Of a stretch of DNA of 64,000 bases, positions 38,699 through 57,598 are shown piece by piece. The stretch is from Onchocerca lupi. Taxonomy: Eukaryota > Nematoda > Chromadorea > Rhabditida > Onchocercidae. Each line of letters begins with the position of its first letter. Position 1 is the first letter of the stretch. The DNA is taken from contig JAOVVO010000031.1 of the NCBI GenBank assembly GCA_028564675.1, forward strand, positions 62,001-126,000, written 5' to 3'. The notes under the pieces were generated by a model that was not told the DNA's origin, ran no database searches, and saw only the letters and a program-made list of their open reading frames with translations. Both the position numbers and the translations under genes were made by a program.

Positions 38699-40394
38699 AT
38701 GGTTCCAAATATACGCTACATCGGGAATTATGACATAAATGCGGAAGGGAAATTTCTTTGGGAAATTCTTTGTCAATTGCGAAATCTTGGAATTGGAAGA
38801 ATTGTAACGAAGAATGAATGGGCGAGAAAATGGCCGAAACAACCATCATACTTAAAAATTGTTCGGGTAAATTGAATGAATTTGTTCGAATATTCTTATG
38901 AAATTGATAAAAGTGAAAAACATATGCTGATGATATTTTAATAATATTTATTTTTTCCATCGGTGATCACAATTAATTAGCAATGAATTGTTTAATTAAT
39001 TAATCGTTTTTTGATATAGTTTGATAGTAATTTATTGAATATAAATTGTTAGCAAAGAAATGAAATTATCAAACTGCAGATTTTAGTTAACGCGGTTGAA
39101 AATTCGTTCTTCTTGAATAGATTTAATTTTTAGGCTTGTCCAGCGATGGATCGATGGTTACTTCGAGGAAAACTTTGGGCAGATTGGACATTTAGAGGCA
39201 TTAATTTAGGTTTATACGAATTTAGCACCGACCTAGCACGCTCAGGTGTGCTCACAGTTTATTTTATTTTGATAGCTTCTCAGTAGTCTCTTAGATCCTG
39301 AATTTTATGTTCTTTTCCAAGAGCATTTTTTTTCCAATGATTGAATAAGTTTTGATGAAATAGAAATATTGCTAATGATTGGTTTGGCTTCCTTTAGCAC
39401 TGAAATTAAGAAGATATTGCAAATAAATTCAATCCAGTGTTAATTTAATTAGTTCTTTTCTTTTCTACAGATTGGCGTTTAATCCACAAGCATGAGGAAG
39501 CTGAATTCATGAAATGTGACAATCCTATGAAACCAATTGAGTATCCGAAAACGATGCCACTTCCTCCTTATCTTGTATGAAATTATTCTTTAAGATTCCT
39601 CCAGTACATTCAGAATTTTTTTCATCCTTATAAACATCAAATTTGAATTTGCTTAAAGAATATTATTTTAAATAAAGAAGTTATTCTTAAAAGTTTTTCT
39701 TCTATGTCCATGAACTTTTTTTCACTGAAATCTCTCATATTCCTCAAACAAAATCGAAATTTTCTCACAAATAAGTTTTAGCGAGCTGTATGTGAAAACG
39801 GTGATGTGGTAAGGATGGAGGAGAAACGCATAAATTTGGATTTATGTTTGGATCCTCAATTTAGCATGATTAAGCACCTTTTCAAGCAGGTTTACTTGAA
39901 CTTATCACATACGCTATTTTTTTTTTTTTTTTTTTTTGTTCAGTTTATATATAAACGCTTTCACTTCTTTTTATTCTTTATTTGAATTTTCAGCAGCGAA
40001 GTTCATTTTAAATGTAGCATTTTATGGATGAATTTAGTTTCATAATTTATTATTTAGTATATCTTTAAACTTACTCGCACTATTTGAGTATGTTCCTTCC
40101 TTCCTATCAAATGAAAAATTGCAGGTTGAAGCGCAACATGGAAATTCTATTTATGAAGAAACAAGGCCTGAAATTTGGTTAGATTTATATGGTGATGAAA
40201 TGCCGACAAAAGTAGAGGCATGGACGGTTGGTCCAGCAGAGTTACGACCTCATTTTGATAATTCTGTTCCGACGCCTTGTCCTTCGGAACTGAGCAATAT
40301 GTCATTGCCTGAATTTAAATTCGATTTTCCGGAATCAGAAGATATTAATAATGTTGCAAATGTCGAGAATTCGGATGAGAATAAACATCTCTGA
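38699..40394 (+). CDS. mrps-34: Mitochondrial ribosomal protein S34
   Basis: Component of the mitochondrial small ribosomal subunit. Five exons in phase: 38699-38866, 39134-39245, 39471-39574, 39782-39889, 40125-40394, total 253 residues. Family landmarks are seen in order: LWEILCQLRNLGIGRIVTKN near the N-terminus (human counterpart has LFGLGRLVTRK), GKLWADWTFRG (human GKAWGILTFKG), DWRLIHKHEEAEF (human DWRLVPKHEEEAF), and MPLPPYLRAVCENGD (human YPPLLRAMIIAERQKNGD). The C-terminal ~60 residues are acidic and unconserved. The ATG follows a TTTTTTGCAG acceptor (ends 38685), consistent with trans-splicing. A polyadenylation signal is at 40754-40759, and CTP synthase follows on the same strand. 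Confidence 0.9.
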
Positions 40395-40753
40395 TGTTTA
40401 ACTAAATGATATGGGATCAACAGTCAGATACTTAATGTAGGAGTAATAGAAAAAAAGACGACTTTTGATTGGTTACGAAGAAAAGGAAGAAAGGAGAAAA
40501 ATATGTCCTTTCAGTAAATTGATGATACATATTTGATTGAAAGTTAACGAATAAATAGCGATGAGGTCAGATGGTTTGTGCATTAATATCCCATAAAGCA
40601 ATTAATGTCTGTAAGTATTTTTTTCTTGTTCGTGTTTTTAATTTTTATTTCGAATTGTCATTTCTCCGTTCCACTTTTAATTTCCATTGAATACTTACTG
40701 CTAAATCGATGTATAGTGTTGACATATTGTATATAAATTATAGTTTGTTGTTG

Positions 40754-40759
40754 AATAAA
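40754..40759 (+). terminator. AATAAA polyadenylation signal of mrps-34
   Basis: AATAAA 360 bases after the mrps-34 stop codon and about 290 bases before the acceptor in front of CTP synthase. It is the first canonical signal in good position. Confidence 0.5.
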
Positions 40760-41040
40760 ACATTAATAGGCATTTTTTTATTTTGCTTTCCATAGAAATG
40801 AAACGATCGTTGTCGTTAAGACAAAATGTTGATTACTTAGAGAATGCTTATAATCATCTGAATAAGAAATAACAATTTAGGAGCATAATGTTGCAGCTAT
40901 ATTCCAAAATGGTATTTTTGTTAGATTTTTTCTGTTGTACATATGTAAATGCACGCATAATTTCTATAAGCAAATAAATATTTCGCATGTTTGGTAATTA
41001 TATATTTATCAAAATTCATTATATATATATAAATCTTCTT

Positions 41041-41053
41041 ATCACAATTGCAG
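41041..41053 (+). promoter_or_regulatory. Probable trans-splice acceptor of CTP synthase
   Basis: CACAATTGCAG ends at 41053, 44 bases before the CTP synthase ATG, with no upstream exon visible. In a nematode this is the expected position for spliced-leader addition. An intron within the 5' untranslated region is the alternative. Confidence 0.45.
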
Positions 41054-41097
41054 CTTTAGCTGGTTCTGTTTCTATTTCAAACATATTAGACGCAGTT

Positions 41098-46415
<5,318 letters not shown>

Positions 46416-49216
46416 AACGAAATGTCGTGATTCAGCCTATATTTGGAAATTTTTTCATTTTTTACAAAAATATTTTAGACATAATTGTTTGCCTTATTGA
46501 TTGTTATTTTATCTGTACATTGTTATTTTTACGTTTTAAATCTGTTTCAGCAATCAGGATCAATTCATTTACTCATGGATTTATTAAATTATGATTGATT
46601 TCTCTTTTTTTTTTTTTCTTAAATATTATGCCAACATCTCTTTATTTTCGTTCAAAAAGGAACAGGCATGCATGAATATATTTTATCATCATTTGCTGTC
46701 TACATTTTTAAATTATTTCCTATAATTTTTATTCATCTTGTTTTCACCTTTATAATTCTTAGTCATTCCCTTTTTCATCTTAAAAAAAATAATTTCACTT
46801 TACTGTACCTCAACATTTTGCATTATCCCATTTCAATATTTCAATAACAATTGCATTATAGAGGTGCAATGCTTTTTGATCTTGTGGATAATGATTATCC
46901 TTCCAAAGGCATACAAAATTTGATCAGTTTTGTTAAAAATACTTTTATTTCGAAATAGCATCGAACGATGAGAAAGACTTGAAAAATATAAGAGTAAAAA
47001 AATTGGGAGAAAAAAGGATAGGAAAATTCATTCCAAAAATTTCCATTTGCAAATTTTGTTGCTAGGACATAAAATATTCTCTCATTGTTTTTTCTATTTT
47101 TTCTTTGAATGAAGAAACCAGAATTACAAAGAACAATCAATTTTTCTGATATCTGAAAATTAAGAGATTTTTTTGACATTTGTTAGGCTCTAGATTTGTA
47201 ATAAAATTAGTACTGAGAATCTGCAAACAAAGGAGAAATGAGAAAATGATAGCGCATGAAGTGTTTAATATTGAGAAATAACAGGAATTGAAATTTGATT
47301 TGTTTCAAAAATTCCAAGTATTTTTTATTCTGATTTTCGTCTATTTATCAATTTCTTGTCATTTTTAACTTTTTTTTTTTTTTGCTAATTTTGATGAACA
47401 GAATTTTGAATTTTCTCTTAATGAGAGATTTTTCTTTAATTGAACCTTGTGAATCGTTTTACAGTTCTTCAGCGCTTCTTGTTTTGTGTTGATCTGTCAT
47501 GCACTTTTCTCTTTTCATTTTTTTCTTCGCATTAAAAATTTTTGATAAAGTATCATTGATTTACTCTTAAGGACTTTGTTTGAATAATTTCGAATAAGAT
47601 TTATGTTATACATCTTCGATTTAAGTCAAAAAAAAAAATAGATTAAATAATCGATTGGAAGTAATAATTATTATCGAAGAAATTATGACAATTATTATTG
47701 TTATCCCGAAAAAAAGTAGATTAATGTTCCAGTTGAGAAATAAATTGACAAAACTTTTATTTTGCTCTTCGATTTGGGTTGGGCTAGAGTTTGATCGGAA
47801 TTTGATGTAAATTTGAAATGCTGGACAATTTTTCAGAAAGGGTGGTAGTATTCAGCCACAACTATCGAATGAAATATGTACAATGTAACGCGATGAGTCA
47901 TTAGAACTGAAATAATTACTATTGGATATAAATATTTTGATTATTTGTCAGGTATTTTGATTACAAATATTTCAATTATTTATTAAATATTGCTTAATTT
48001 TGATGTTGCTAAATAGTATGTTGTCATATTTCACGTAATACTAATATTTTATGCGAGGAAAAATTTGATAAATTCATTTTAATGTATTTTTATTAAATTT
48101 CATAAACGCTTGTTGTAAGAAATGAAATAACACTGTTTAACGACAATATCTTCTTATCAGTACACAATCGATAAGTTAGTTAATCTTGATTTTTCGAAAA
48201 TGAAAGATAAGATAAAACTATCATTTGGCAGAGGTTATCTTTTGTTTTGTACTATATTGTCGGGAATTCAAAATTAGATTTGAAATAACATCTGGATCTA
48301 TTATAAATGGAAATATTTCGATAATTTAAATAGTAAATTGAAATTCAAAAGAAGAAGAAAGAGTTTGAATTGTTAATGGAGAATTGTTTTTCATAGAATT
48401 ATTTTGCAAAAGTTCATTATAATATTGGTAAATATACATTAAATATTTTAATCTAAAATTCTTATAAATATCTTCGTAAGATTATTATCGTTGTTTATGT
48501 TTATGTTTGCATTATTTTTTTTTTTTTTTTGTGTACTGATATGATGAATAGGTTAATTTTCTTACTCAAATGAGAGAGCAATAGTTTAAATACAGACACG
48601 GAGCAACTGGTTTTGCATGGTATAAAGTTTTTTTTTTTTTTTTTTTTTGAATTTAACATTTTTGAGAAAGAGAGGAAAATTATTTAACAATACTTGGTTG
48701 TGAAGAATGGCGCTATTGGGCAAATTTCTGAGATTTGTTATAGAAAAAGAAGAAAGAATTGTCGACTAATGAAGTTTATTTATTTTGTATTGTTAGAATT
48801 TGCTTTCTTTTTCTATTAAATATATCTGTGAAATCTAATCCGGAAAGAAGAAGTTCAAATTGAAAGTGATGAGATATGATTCGGAGATAACAGATATTTT
48901 ATGCACGGTAAATCTTTGCATGTTATAAAGGCTTTAGTAGAAAATTAGAAAAATTTGGTTTTGCATTTATTGGTTTATTTTTGAGGAAGGGAAGAACATT
49001 TTTAATTTGTCCATTAGATGCTCCATGTCGAATCATATCTTTGGCTAAATAAAGCCTAAATTAACTCATAGTAATTTTGTGAATGTTATTCTTACATTCT
49101 TATTTCTGTTCCATTCTTTCTTGAATAGCTTAAGCAATTTATATTATCCGATTTGTCGAATTTGTTCATTTCCATATTTATAGTAATTAATTTATTTTTA
49201 TATTACAGATCTCAGA
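46416..49216. other. Intergenic, no gene seen
   Basis: AT-rich spacer between CTP synthase and the PI 4-kinase. The longest frame (46895-47179, minus) is domainless. It contains T runs at 48512-48530 and 48629-48648. If the kinase has further 5' exons they would be here, but none was identified. Confidence 0.5.
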
Positions 49217-51754
49217 ATGAAACGAAATCAACAAATTAAAATGTTTTGGCGTCGGTTATATAGAGAAGATAAGAAATTAAAGATATTAATGTTAGATATT
49301 GATGATGAAGATTTTGTAGAAAATTTGAATGATTGTTTGGATGCATTCCAATCTAATATTCATCCAGTTTTAATTCCATCCGGAAGTTCAGGTATGTAAA
49401 ATTTATCAAGTATTTTATTGTTATAAAATACAAAGATTAATATTGCAGTGTATAAAAAATCAAAATTAGACGAAGAATTTTTAATATAAATGTTCGGGTC
49501 CAATTATTTAATTTAATAATTCCTCGCCTTTCTTTAACTAATATTTCTCATGCGATTAAATTAGCATTTTGTAATTACATATTTTACGAACCTATTATAA
49601 TCCTTTTTTTTTTTCGAAAAAATCAAAACTATATTAAATAAAATGTAAAGATAAATAGAAATATTTTCAGCAATTAAAAAAAAAATCTCAATTTTTTTTC
49701 TATTTCGCATTGTCTATATATTAAGGCGATAATTTTTTTTTTTTTTCAGGTTCATATTTCATTCGAAATTTACAAGGCCGACATATTGGTGTATTCAAAC
49801 CAAAAGATGAGGAACCATTTGCTGAAAATAATCCGAAATGGCCAAAATTCTTACAACGATTCCTTTGTTTTTGTTGTTATGGACGTTCATGCTTGATACC
49901 ACTCAATGGTTATCTATCTGAGGTAGCTGCTTCATTAGTCGATGAACGATTACAGGTTGGTATAGTTCATTTATTCATGTGAAAAATACTTATCGATTCT
50001 TTATGGTTTCTTCAAAATAACGTTTTTTTTTTTCATTTAAAGTGAAAAAAAATTTTTCGATATTTTATTATTATTTTTCGATATTATTTTCGATATTATT
50101 TCGATATTTTATTCTTCCTTTAAATTTATCCATACATTGATTTGCAGCTATATATAGTTCCAAAAACTCGTATTGTCAAAATGGCATCCGCGTCATTCTT
50201 TTATCCAAGGCGATGTTGGTCGGCATCTGAAATATATCCAAAAATTGGAAGTTATCAGGTAATCCTAATGTTTTTATTCAAATCAATTTGTTAATGATTT
50301 CTATTTCACGACTTAATCTCATTGGAAACATAAGTCTCATTATTGTTAGGATATTATTTGTTTTCATTTCATCATAAATTTCTTCCAAATTTTTTTCTTG
50401 TTAATTGTTTTCCGGAAAAAAGTAGGAAGTTAAGTACATTTAAGCTTTTTGTTCATGGTTATAAACCAGCATATGATGTGGTACCTGGTTGGGAGCTTAT
50501 TGGTACTAACGATCCACTTACATCTATCGAACGGAAGCGTTTCCTCGTTTTATTTCAAAAAATGTGTATATTAGATTATGTGATTCGAAATACCGATCGG
50601 ACTATGGATAATTGGTTGATACGGTTAGTTATTTATTTTGCACTTCGGTTCCCCCAAATTTTTTATTTTTTATTCTATGTATATCCCAATTTTTGATTTG
50701 AATTAATTTCAGATATGTTCCGGATGAAATACTTGATGTTGCAGCTATAGATCATGGTTTAGCATTCCCTGTTAAACATCCGGAAACCGCAACTGTTCTG
50801 CGACCATTTGTATATGGTTGGGCAAATATGGATAGCGCACGAGAGGCATAACTTGATTTACCTTTTTATCTTTTTTCCAGATATCCTAGATTAATATTTG
50901 AATACGTCGGTAGTTTCAAATATATTTCTTAACTACTCAAAGTAATTAACAATTACTTTTTCGTAATTAACAATTACTCTACTACTTTTTCGCAAAAGTA
51001 TTACAGCAAATAAAATTAAAATTTATGATGAGTCAATTTTCTTTTTTTTTTTTTTCACTAGATCAATAAATTGTTTTCCAATATTAAATATAACTTTTCA
51101 AGGAAAAAGTCGTCCACTTTTTTTCGGTAATTGACTATTTTCTTGTTTAAGACATTTTTTCTATCTCAGATAATGAAGTTGAATTTGCAAAGCAATCAAA
51201 TTTTTAAGAGATTTAATTTTCAAGTAATTTTTTCTTCATTCTCATTACCTATGAATGATGTTTCATTGCTGCTTGAACTCGCCATTTATTTTCAGGTTTG
51301 GGATGGACAACTACGTGAGCGTTTGCTATCTCTACTCACGCCAATGTTCGTTCATCGTTTATGCATGGAGATCAAAAAACTTTTCATGATCGATACTACC
51401 AATAATAGATTTCTTATAAGTAATCAGCTGAAAGTATTCCGAGGACAGGTAATTCTCACTGAAATCATTAGTTGGCTGACTAACTAGAATGAGAAATTCT
51501 TAATTAGTTGGCTAATTAATCAATGATTGCCTAATGAAAAATATTTAATTTGAGATCTAACGATGGTTACCAAAATAATCTTACAGATATGGAATTTACG
51601 ACTTGCTTTGCTGGAAAATGAATCACCGCTGAAAATGATTCAACGACCACTTGTTATCGTTACTAAGCGATATCATAGATATCCGACATCCGATGTTTGG
51701 GAAGAATGTTTTAAAGCTAAAACTCCAGATTATTCGGGGAGACGTTGCTGTTAG
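49217..51754 (+). CDS. Phosphatidylinositol 4-kinase type II
   Basis: Makes PI4P from phosphatidylinositol on Golgi and endosomal membranes. Seven exons: 49217-49391, 49750-49955, 50148-50258, 50445-50623, 50713-50845, 51296-51448, 51587-51754; 374 residues. Key parts are GSSGSYF (57-62, P-loop-like), Lys75 in VFKPKDEEP (ATP-binding lysine), and the cysteine cluster LCFCCYGRSC (97-106), equivalent to the palmitoylated CCPCC of PI4K2A. NGYLSEVAASLVDERL follows, then LDYVIRNTDRTMDNWLI with catalytic Asp215, and AAIDHGLAFP with Asp237 (metal binding). The C-lobe ends with FRGQIWNLRLALLENESPL. Human PI4K2A has about 100 more N-terminal residues. The start is the ATG nine bases after a TATTACAG acceptor, so trans-splicing or a missed upstream exon are both possible. 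Intron 5 uses a GC donor. Confidence 0.92.
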
Positions 51755-53074
51755 TTTGAATGATTCGAACTACAGTTCCGGAGTATATTGAAAGAAATCT
51801 TTCTTAGTAAATTGTTACATTCCTTCAAAATACTTCGTCCAGACCTTCAAAAATTTTCAAATCTGATTGGGACCGTATCTTTCAAAAATAAAATTTCCTT
51901 ACGGAGTAAATTTTTCATCAACAAAGTTGATGAGTTAAGATTCATTTTATAATCTTATGCTTCAAATTAGTCTCTAGAATTCGTATTTGCGATTCCTCTA
52001 GAGGAACCGTCTCTTTATAATACACTTCCAACTCTTTTGCTCTTTGTTAGCCCACGGATTGTAATGTTATATTTATGAACCATTTTTATTATACTAAAAT
52101 TCTTTCTAATTTTCAATTCTTCACGCTAATTTTTCATTTTCCTTCTTCACTTTTATATTCTAAATGTTGAAATATGTAATTTCTAGCTTTTTCATATAAC
52201 AGAACTTTTTTCATGTTATAAAACTTTTACTTTCATGTAATAAGAGTTTATAGATCACCAGCTACAATAAAGTGATGATTCTGACTGTGCAAATCATTTC
52301 CTGTATTTAGTTTATTAAGTAAAAAATATTTTTATTTACCGACAAAATTTTGAGAGACATGTTTACATCAGTATTATCAGTCTTTAATCTTAAAAAGAAA
52401 AACAACTCTTATACTGACCATCAACAACATAGCATCCAAACGATATTTACAAGTTCAAATATTGCTAAGAAATCTTGATGCCTGAAAAAAGGGAATAAAA
52501 AAGAACACAGGAAAAGGACGAGAGGGAGATTTCATTGTCCTAATTTCTTTTCTTACCAATGGCATAATATAATGAATTTTTTGCTAATGGTTCTTCCAGA
52601 AAATTATGGATCTATGATATTAATCTCTTTTATATGGCATCTAATTTTCAAAATTTAAAAACTGTTAAGGGGAGAATGAAATGCACGTATCAAAAACAAC
52701 ATTATTGATATATAAGGAAAGTATTACTGCTGCGATCACTGAATCACTGAAAAAGTCTGAAACTCACGCCAAACACTTTTGGGTTATATCAAAATTATGT
52801 AATATAAAGATACGTGTCTTCTTAAAAACTTCCTTTTCCCTCTCTCTCTCCTTTTTTACTAAATCAAAATAAGTAATTGCGCTGTTATAACAGCGAAAGA
52901 TTGGGTTCAAAAAACATTAAACAAACTTCTTACACGGCAGATCGATAGACATGGTATCTTCACATTGTATCCGACTCACACTTTCATCTCATGAACTAAT
53001 TTATAATTGCTTGCATTCAAAACATCCTATACAGCTAATTTTTCACATTTGTGTGCTTAGGAAAATTTCAATTA
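51755..53074. other. 3' region between convergent genes
   Basis: Between the PI 4-kinase and the convergent minus-strand gene. AATAAA signals for the kinase are at 51887-51892 and 52266-52271. A 63-codon frame at 52681-52872 has no recognised domain. No gene is supported. Confidence 0.5.
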
Positions 53075-54462
53075 CTATTTGCCCGTTTCTTCAGCGATTG
53101 CCTGCTGCAATAAATTCATGATTTCCGTATGCAAACGATTTAAACGCATTGGACTTTGAATCATATCCAACTTTTTCCAAATCATTTTTGCTGAAAATGA
53201 GGGCTTAGAAACATTGCAAACTACATATTTTCTTGATAATCTATTTTTCACTGTTTAACCACAGGATAAATTCAAAGAGATATTAAAAGCTGGAATTTTT
53301 TTTTTCTTATATAACCTTAATTATCAGGACATGAAGTATATAACCGAAACATCAATCAGAAACACCATGCGATTAGTACAGAATTTTTTAGTATTAAAAA
53401 ATAGTACTGCTTGAACTTGATTAGTGCTTTAGTCTAATGAAAATAATAGAAAATAATGGTGTATTGCCTTTCTATTTTATTAGCTTCATGAAATCAATCA
53501 ACAAATTATCCTCATCATTGCCTACAATGGATTAAAGATGTCATGTAAGGTGACATAGCTAATCACCTTTCACTAAATAAAAGTTTTCGACAGATTTAAA
53601 ATTTATTCAATTTTTTAATTGTTCGCTTTTCCCTTACGGCAATATCGTGCGATTACATATTAAAAAAAAAATAAAAATAAATGAAATAAGATTTCAGAAA
53701 AAAGCAAAAAACAAACAAAAAATAAAAAAATAGAATTTCAAACATACCGAACAATTCATTCATCCCACCTTGCTGTTCGTTTGGGCCGGCTGATTTATTA
53801 CTTCCGATTTCTAGCGTCGACCGAATAAGCGGTCTACCCTGAAACATATTATAGTGGAACACTAAATGTTTCAAACCTAACTGTAAACTCAAATCCATCA
53901 AGGCAACTTGGAAATTTTGAAATGGTTCATTTAAACTACTTATTGATTTTTTAGGATAAAAAAACTGAAGACATTCAATAAAAATAAACTAATCGAAGTT
54001 CCAACAGTAGATAGTCTGCTCCAAATTTCAACAGCTGCCAAGAAGCTGCAGGATGGATGAAGACCGCGCGCAGCTCTTAATAAGTCTTCTAACACCACTA
54101 GAGTTCTTACAAAATTTTTAAAATAGTAAAAACTTATGAATTAAAGGTCTTACATTTAGCTCAGTATCGCCTCGTCCTGAAGAAACTAATAACCTCGGTG
54201 GTTTCGGTACTGATTTTTGCCGTATTCGTATCTGTTCTGGAATGATAAAACTAATTCATCATAAAACGGAGCAGTGAAGCCCGTTCAAAGTGAATGAAGG
54301 AAAAATACTTGTGAAATAAAATACGTTGATACAAACAGAAAAATGAAAAAAAAAAAAAACTGTATGAAAGAAAAAATGGATGCTTGCTTTTTAATTTTTT
54401 GATTTGAAAAAGAGAAAGGAATTTTCTTGAGAAAATTATTTTTGCCTTAAATTTTGCATAAT

Positions 54463-54502
<40 letters not shown>

Positions 54503-57500
54503 AGAAATTCTGAGTGATATTTCAAGATTCAAATATGTGAAACAAGATGTTCACATTTATCAAATTCTTTAGTTTATAGCTGCCACATTTTCCCCACCCT
54601 AGCTTCCTGCAAGCTTAACATTTCTCTACGATATCATCATCCTTAAATGCATAAATCCATTATTCCGTTTGAGTACTTCAACTTATCACATGAATATAAC
54701 AGAGTAATTCACATTTCCGAACTAAACAATAAAAATATAGCTCGAGAACCAATAAATCTTTCTTGGGCGTTCTTCTCGCCCTTCTATTGATTAATAAGTG
54801 AAGCCTTAAATATTATTATTTAAATGAAAAAATTTTTACATTGTTACATCATCGTTTTTTTTTTTTGTGAATTTTGCAAAAAAAAAAATTTAAAACGATG
54901 AAAAACCAAAACCTTCCATCATCAAATGCGGCTTCGGTGGGCCTTCGTAAATACGTTTCTGCAATTCTCGAATGCATTATTTGTAATTCAGAAAGTTCAT
55001 AAAGATTATGAACTTCCAATAGTAAAGATGACATCAGCACTTGTTGTATACATACCATTTATTGGTGAATGAATGACGATATTAGTAGGGCAATTTTAGG
55101 ATTTTTACATTATCAAGAATATGTTCTTATATTAGCAAGAATCCGAGGAAATAATTTTTAAAAATCCTTCCGAACTTTTCTTTTGCTGTTCTGCTTTTAA
55201 CACCGATCTATTAAGGCTTCCCAATCAAAATAACTTTTTTTAAAAAGTAGCTGAGATTGCCATCACTTTTCACATTTAAATCAGAAATTAATTTCTAGCT
55301 CTTCTATAAAAATTTATGAAGTGTTAAAAATGAGTTTTGAGTAAATCTGCTGAAATGAAAAGAGCAATTACAGATATCCAAAGAGTACTTATGAGTCATA
55401 CGTTTTCAAGTGCTTTTCAGAACTTTTTGCATTTCATAATTCGTTTTCAACTTCGTACATTTTAAAGCATATTATCCCCTTGCATTTTTGTTAATGACCA
55501 AAAAAATGTGGTACCTAAATATTGCTTACATCAAATATTTTGAAAATTTTCAAAGCGAAAGTATCTTCGCAATGTTTGGGACTTAAATGCAATGCAAAAC
55601 TTTTCAAAATAATTAAAAAAAAAAAAAGCTTTAAATTTGATGCCATGTGAGCTAGACAGCATCACTGTGCGAAGGGCATTTTTCATCACTTTTTTTCAGA
55701 ACTAAATAGTTCAAGCTAATAAGCGACTCAAATTGTTCAGACTATTTTTATTTTGAAAAAAGTAAGTTTTTAAAAAAAACTTAAGAAAAACCGACTGACC
55801 TCCGACCCTGGATGACCAGGATGTATCGATGGTGTCGCTTCGTTGAAAAAACCGAATTTTTGTGGTGGAAAAAGATGAGGAGGTCCGGATATATTAGGAT
55901 ATCGTGTGGGCATCACTCTTTGTGCAGCATTCGTTCCGGGAGGATGCAGTGGCTGCAAATTTTATACACAAATATATAATCGAGAACTTGGTAACACACG
56001 AAAATCCAAAATATTGTATCTCAAACAATGAGTTTCCTTTTACGTATCTAAGATATCACAATACTGAATAGTTTTTTAAGCCAAATAATTATTTCTGAAA
56101 GCCATGTGTCGAAAAATCGATCTGCAAAAAAATAATTCCGAAGCAATAATCAATGATTTCTTCTCATACATTATAAAAAATAGTTTGATCTTTTCCATTT
56201 TTTATCTTTTATTATTCTTATCAAATAATATTTGAGAAAAAATGGCACTGAAAAACAAAAAAAAAGAGAAATAAAAGTGAAAAGGAAAATATTACTCTTC
56301 CACCAGGATGAGCCCCACGCATTAGCATATGTTGCTGTTGATGATATGCTAATGAGGCCATTCGTCTTTTCACACCACCTCGTTTAGCATTATTCCTGAA
56401 AAAATATGATTTTGCAAAAATATACCAGAAACTTAATAAACGAATCAATTAATCATGTTTATATAATTCAAACTACCATTTTATTTCCTTGATACGAATG
56501 TATGAAAAATTATTTCAAAAATGGAAGCATATTTCTTTTTAAAAAAATTCTGAAATTTAATATATCCATAGAATTCTACAAATGTAGATAACACTTAATA
56601 AAAAAAGTTTTTACAGATTATTTCAAATAAAAGGAACAAGCTAGTTATTAATAAGATTACCAGCATAATCCATCAAATAAATATAGATATAATAATCACA
56701 AATCGATATAATATAGAAAAAAAAAAAAAAAGAACACGGTGTCGTGAATAATTTCTGAGTTAGTGAGCGATGTCGTTCAGTAGTTAATACCGCCAGTGAA
56801 TCCAATCGAGTCGAATTGAATTTTGTAGTGGAGTCGAAGTAGACTGAATAAGTAGATTAAATTATAGAATTGAATTGTGGATTTCACACCGAATAATACG
56901 ATTTTTTTTTTTGAGACCGAGAAGAAGAGACACTATACGATTCTATTTTGAAGAATAGGAAGACACTTTTACTTGATACAACTAAATTTATTTCTTTTTA
57001 GATGTGTTAATCATGGGAAGCTGTTAGGGCTAAAAAACAATAAGCATTGTTAATCATGAGAAGCTGTTAAGGCTAAAAAAACAACAAGCATGAGAGAAGC
57101 TAAATGATTTACAACACCAGTTACATTGTTTACAATGAGATTGAATATTGGAAACAATGGAAACAATTGACAGTAAAATGTAATTCCTTTGTGATTGAAA
57201 ACCAAAGAAAGGAAAACAATTGACAGTAAAATGTAATTTCTTTGTGATTGAAAACCAAAGAAAGGAATAAACATGAGATTCCTTTGTGATTAAAAACAAA
57301 GGAAGGAATAAACATGAGAAAAGCTGAATGATTGACAACACTAGTTACATTGTTTACAATAAGAATTCAGTATTTGATAGGAGCTTCGCGATATCGAATT
57401 TGCGACACACGGTACTTGCAAGATATTTCTTCCAGTAAAATATTTCATGCAACTAATCGACATAAAAATACCTTAAAGTTGGACGTAATACCTTTTTCTG

Positions 57501-57598
57501 CTCGATTGTTTCTCAGTAGTAGCATTCTGATTCCCTCTGCGTCCTAATTTGCCAGTACTATTCGTTAGATCCATACGACCACCAACCGTTGATGTCAT
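53075..57598 (-). CDS. Unrecognised proline- and glutamine-containing protein, probably nuclear
   Basis: Seven exons join in phase: 57598-57492, 56395-56296, 55952-55800, 54958-54913, 54236-54154, 53964-53748, 53190-53075; 273 residues. The N-terminus is basic (KLGRRG, KRGGVKRRMASLAY), consistent with a nuclear protein. Residues about 70-120 are rich in Pro, Gly and His (GPPHLFPPQKFGFF, HPGHPG). Then follow PPKPHLMMEEQIRIRQKSVP, LMDLSLQLGLKHLVFHYNMF, and a predicted C-terminal helix KKLDMIQSPMRLNRLHTEIM. No catalytic or metal-binding motif was found. The pattern (unstructured Pro/Gln N-terminus plus short helical C-terminus) recalls small Mediator or chromatin-complex subunits, but I cannot assign a family. 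The small exon 54958-54913 and the left edge of the 53964 exon are the least certain. AG acceptors precede each exon. Confidence 0.65.
54465..54501 (+). repeat. 37-base T run
   Basis: Uninterrupted thymines in the intron before exon 5 of the minus-strand gene. On the coding strand it is an A run. Confidence 0.9.
57007..57360. repeat. Nested tandem repeats inside an intron
   Basis: A ~45 bp unit (TTAATCATG(G/A)GAAGCTGTTA...GGCTAAAAAA) occurs twice at 57007-57095. A ~53 bp unit (AATTGACAGTAAAATGTAAT...TTGTGATTGAAAACCAAAGA) occurs twice, then in part a third time, at 57165-57310. The whole is flanked by two copies of the block ACA(C)CA(C)TAGTTACATTGTTTACAAT type at 57108-57140 and 57330-57360. 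It lies in the first intron of the minus-strand gene. Confidence 0.8.

Noticed and set aside
54849..55058. 69-codon minus frame overlapping a short exon of the proline-rich gene
   Set aside because: Its reading frame cannot be joined to the exons on either side without stops; the alternative frame KRIYEGPPKPHLMME joins both neighbours in phase.
57050..57341. Three overlapping hydrophobic minus frames
   Set aside because: Products of the tandem repeats in three frames, not genes.
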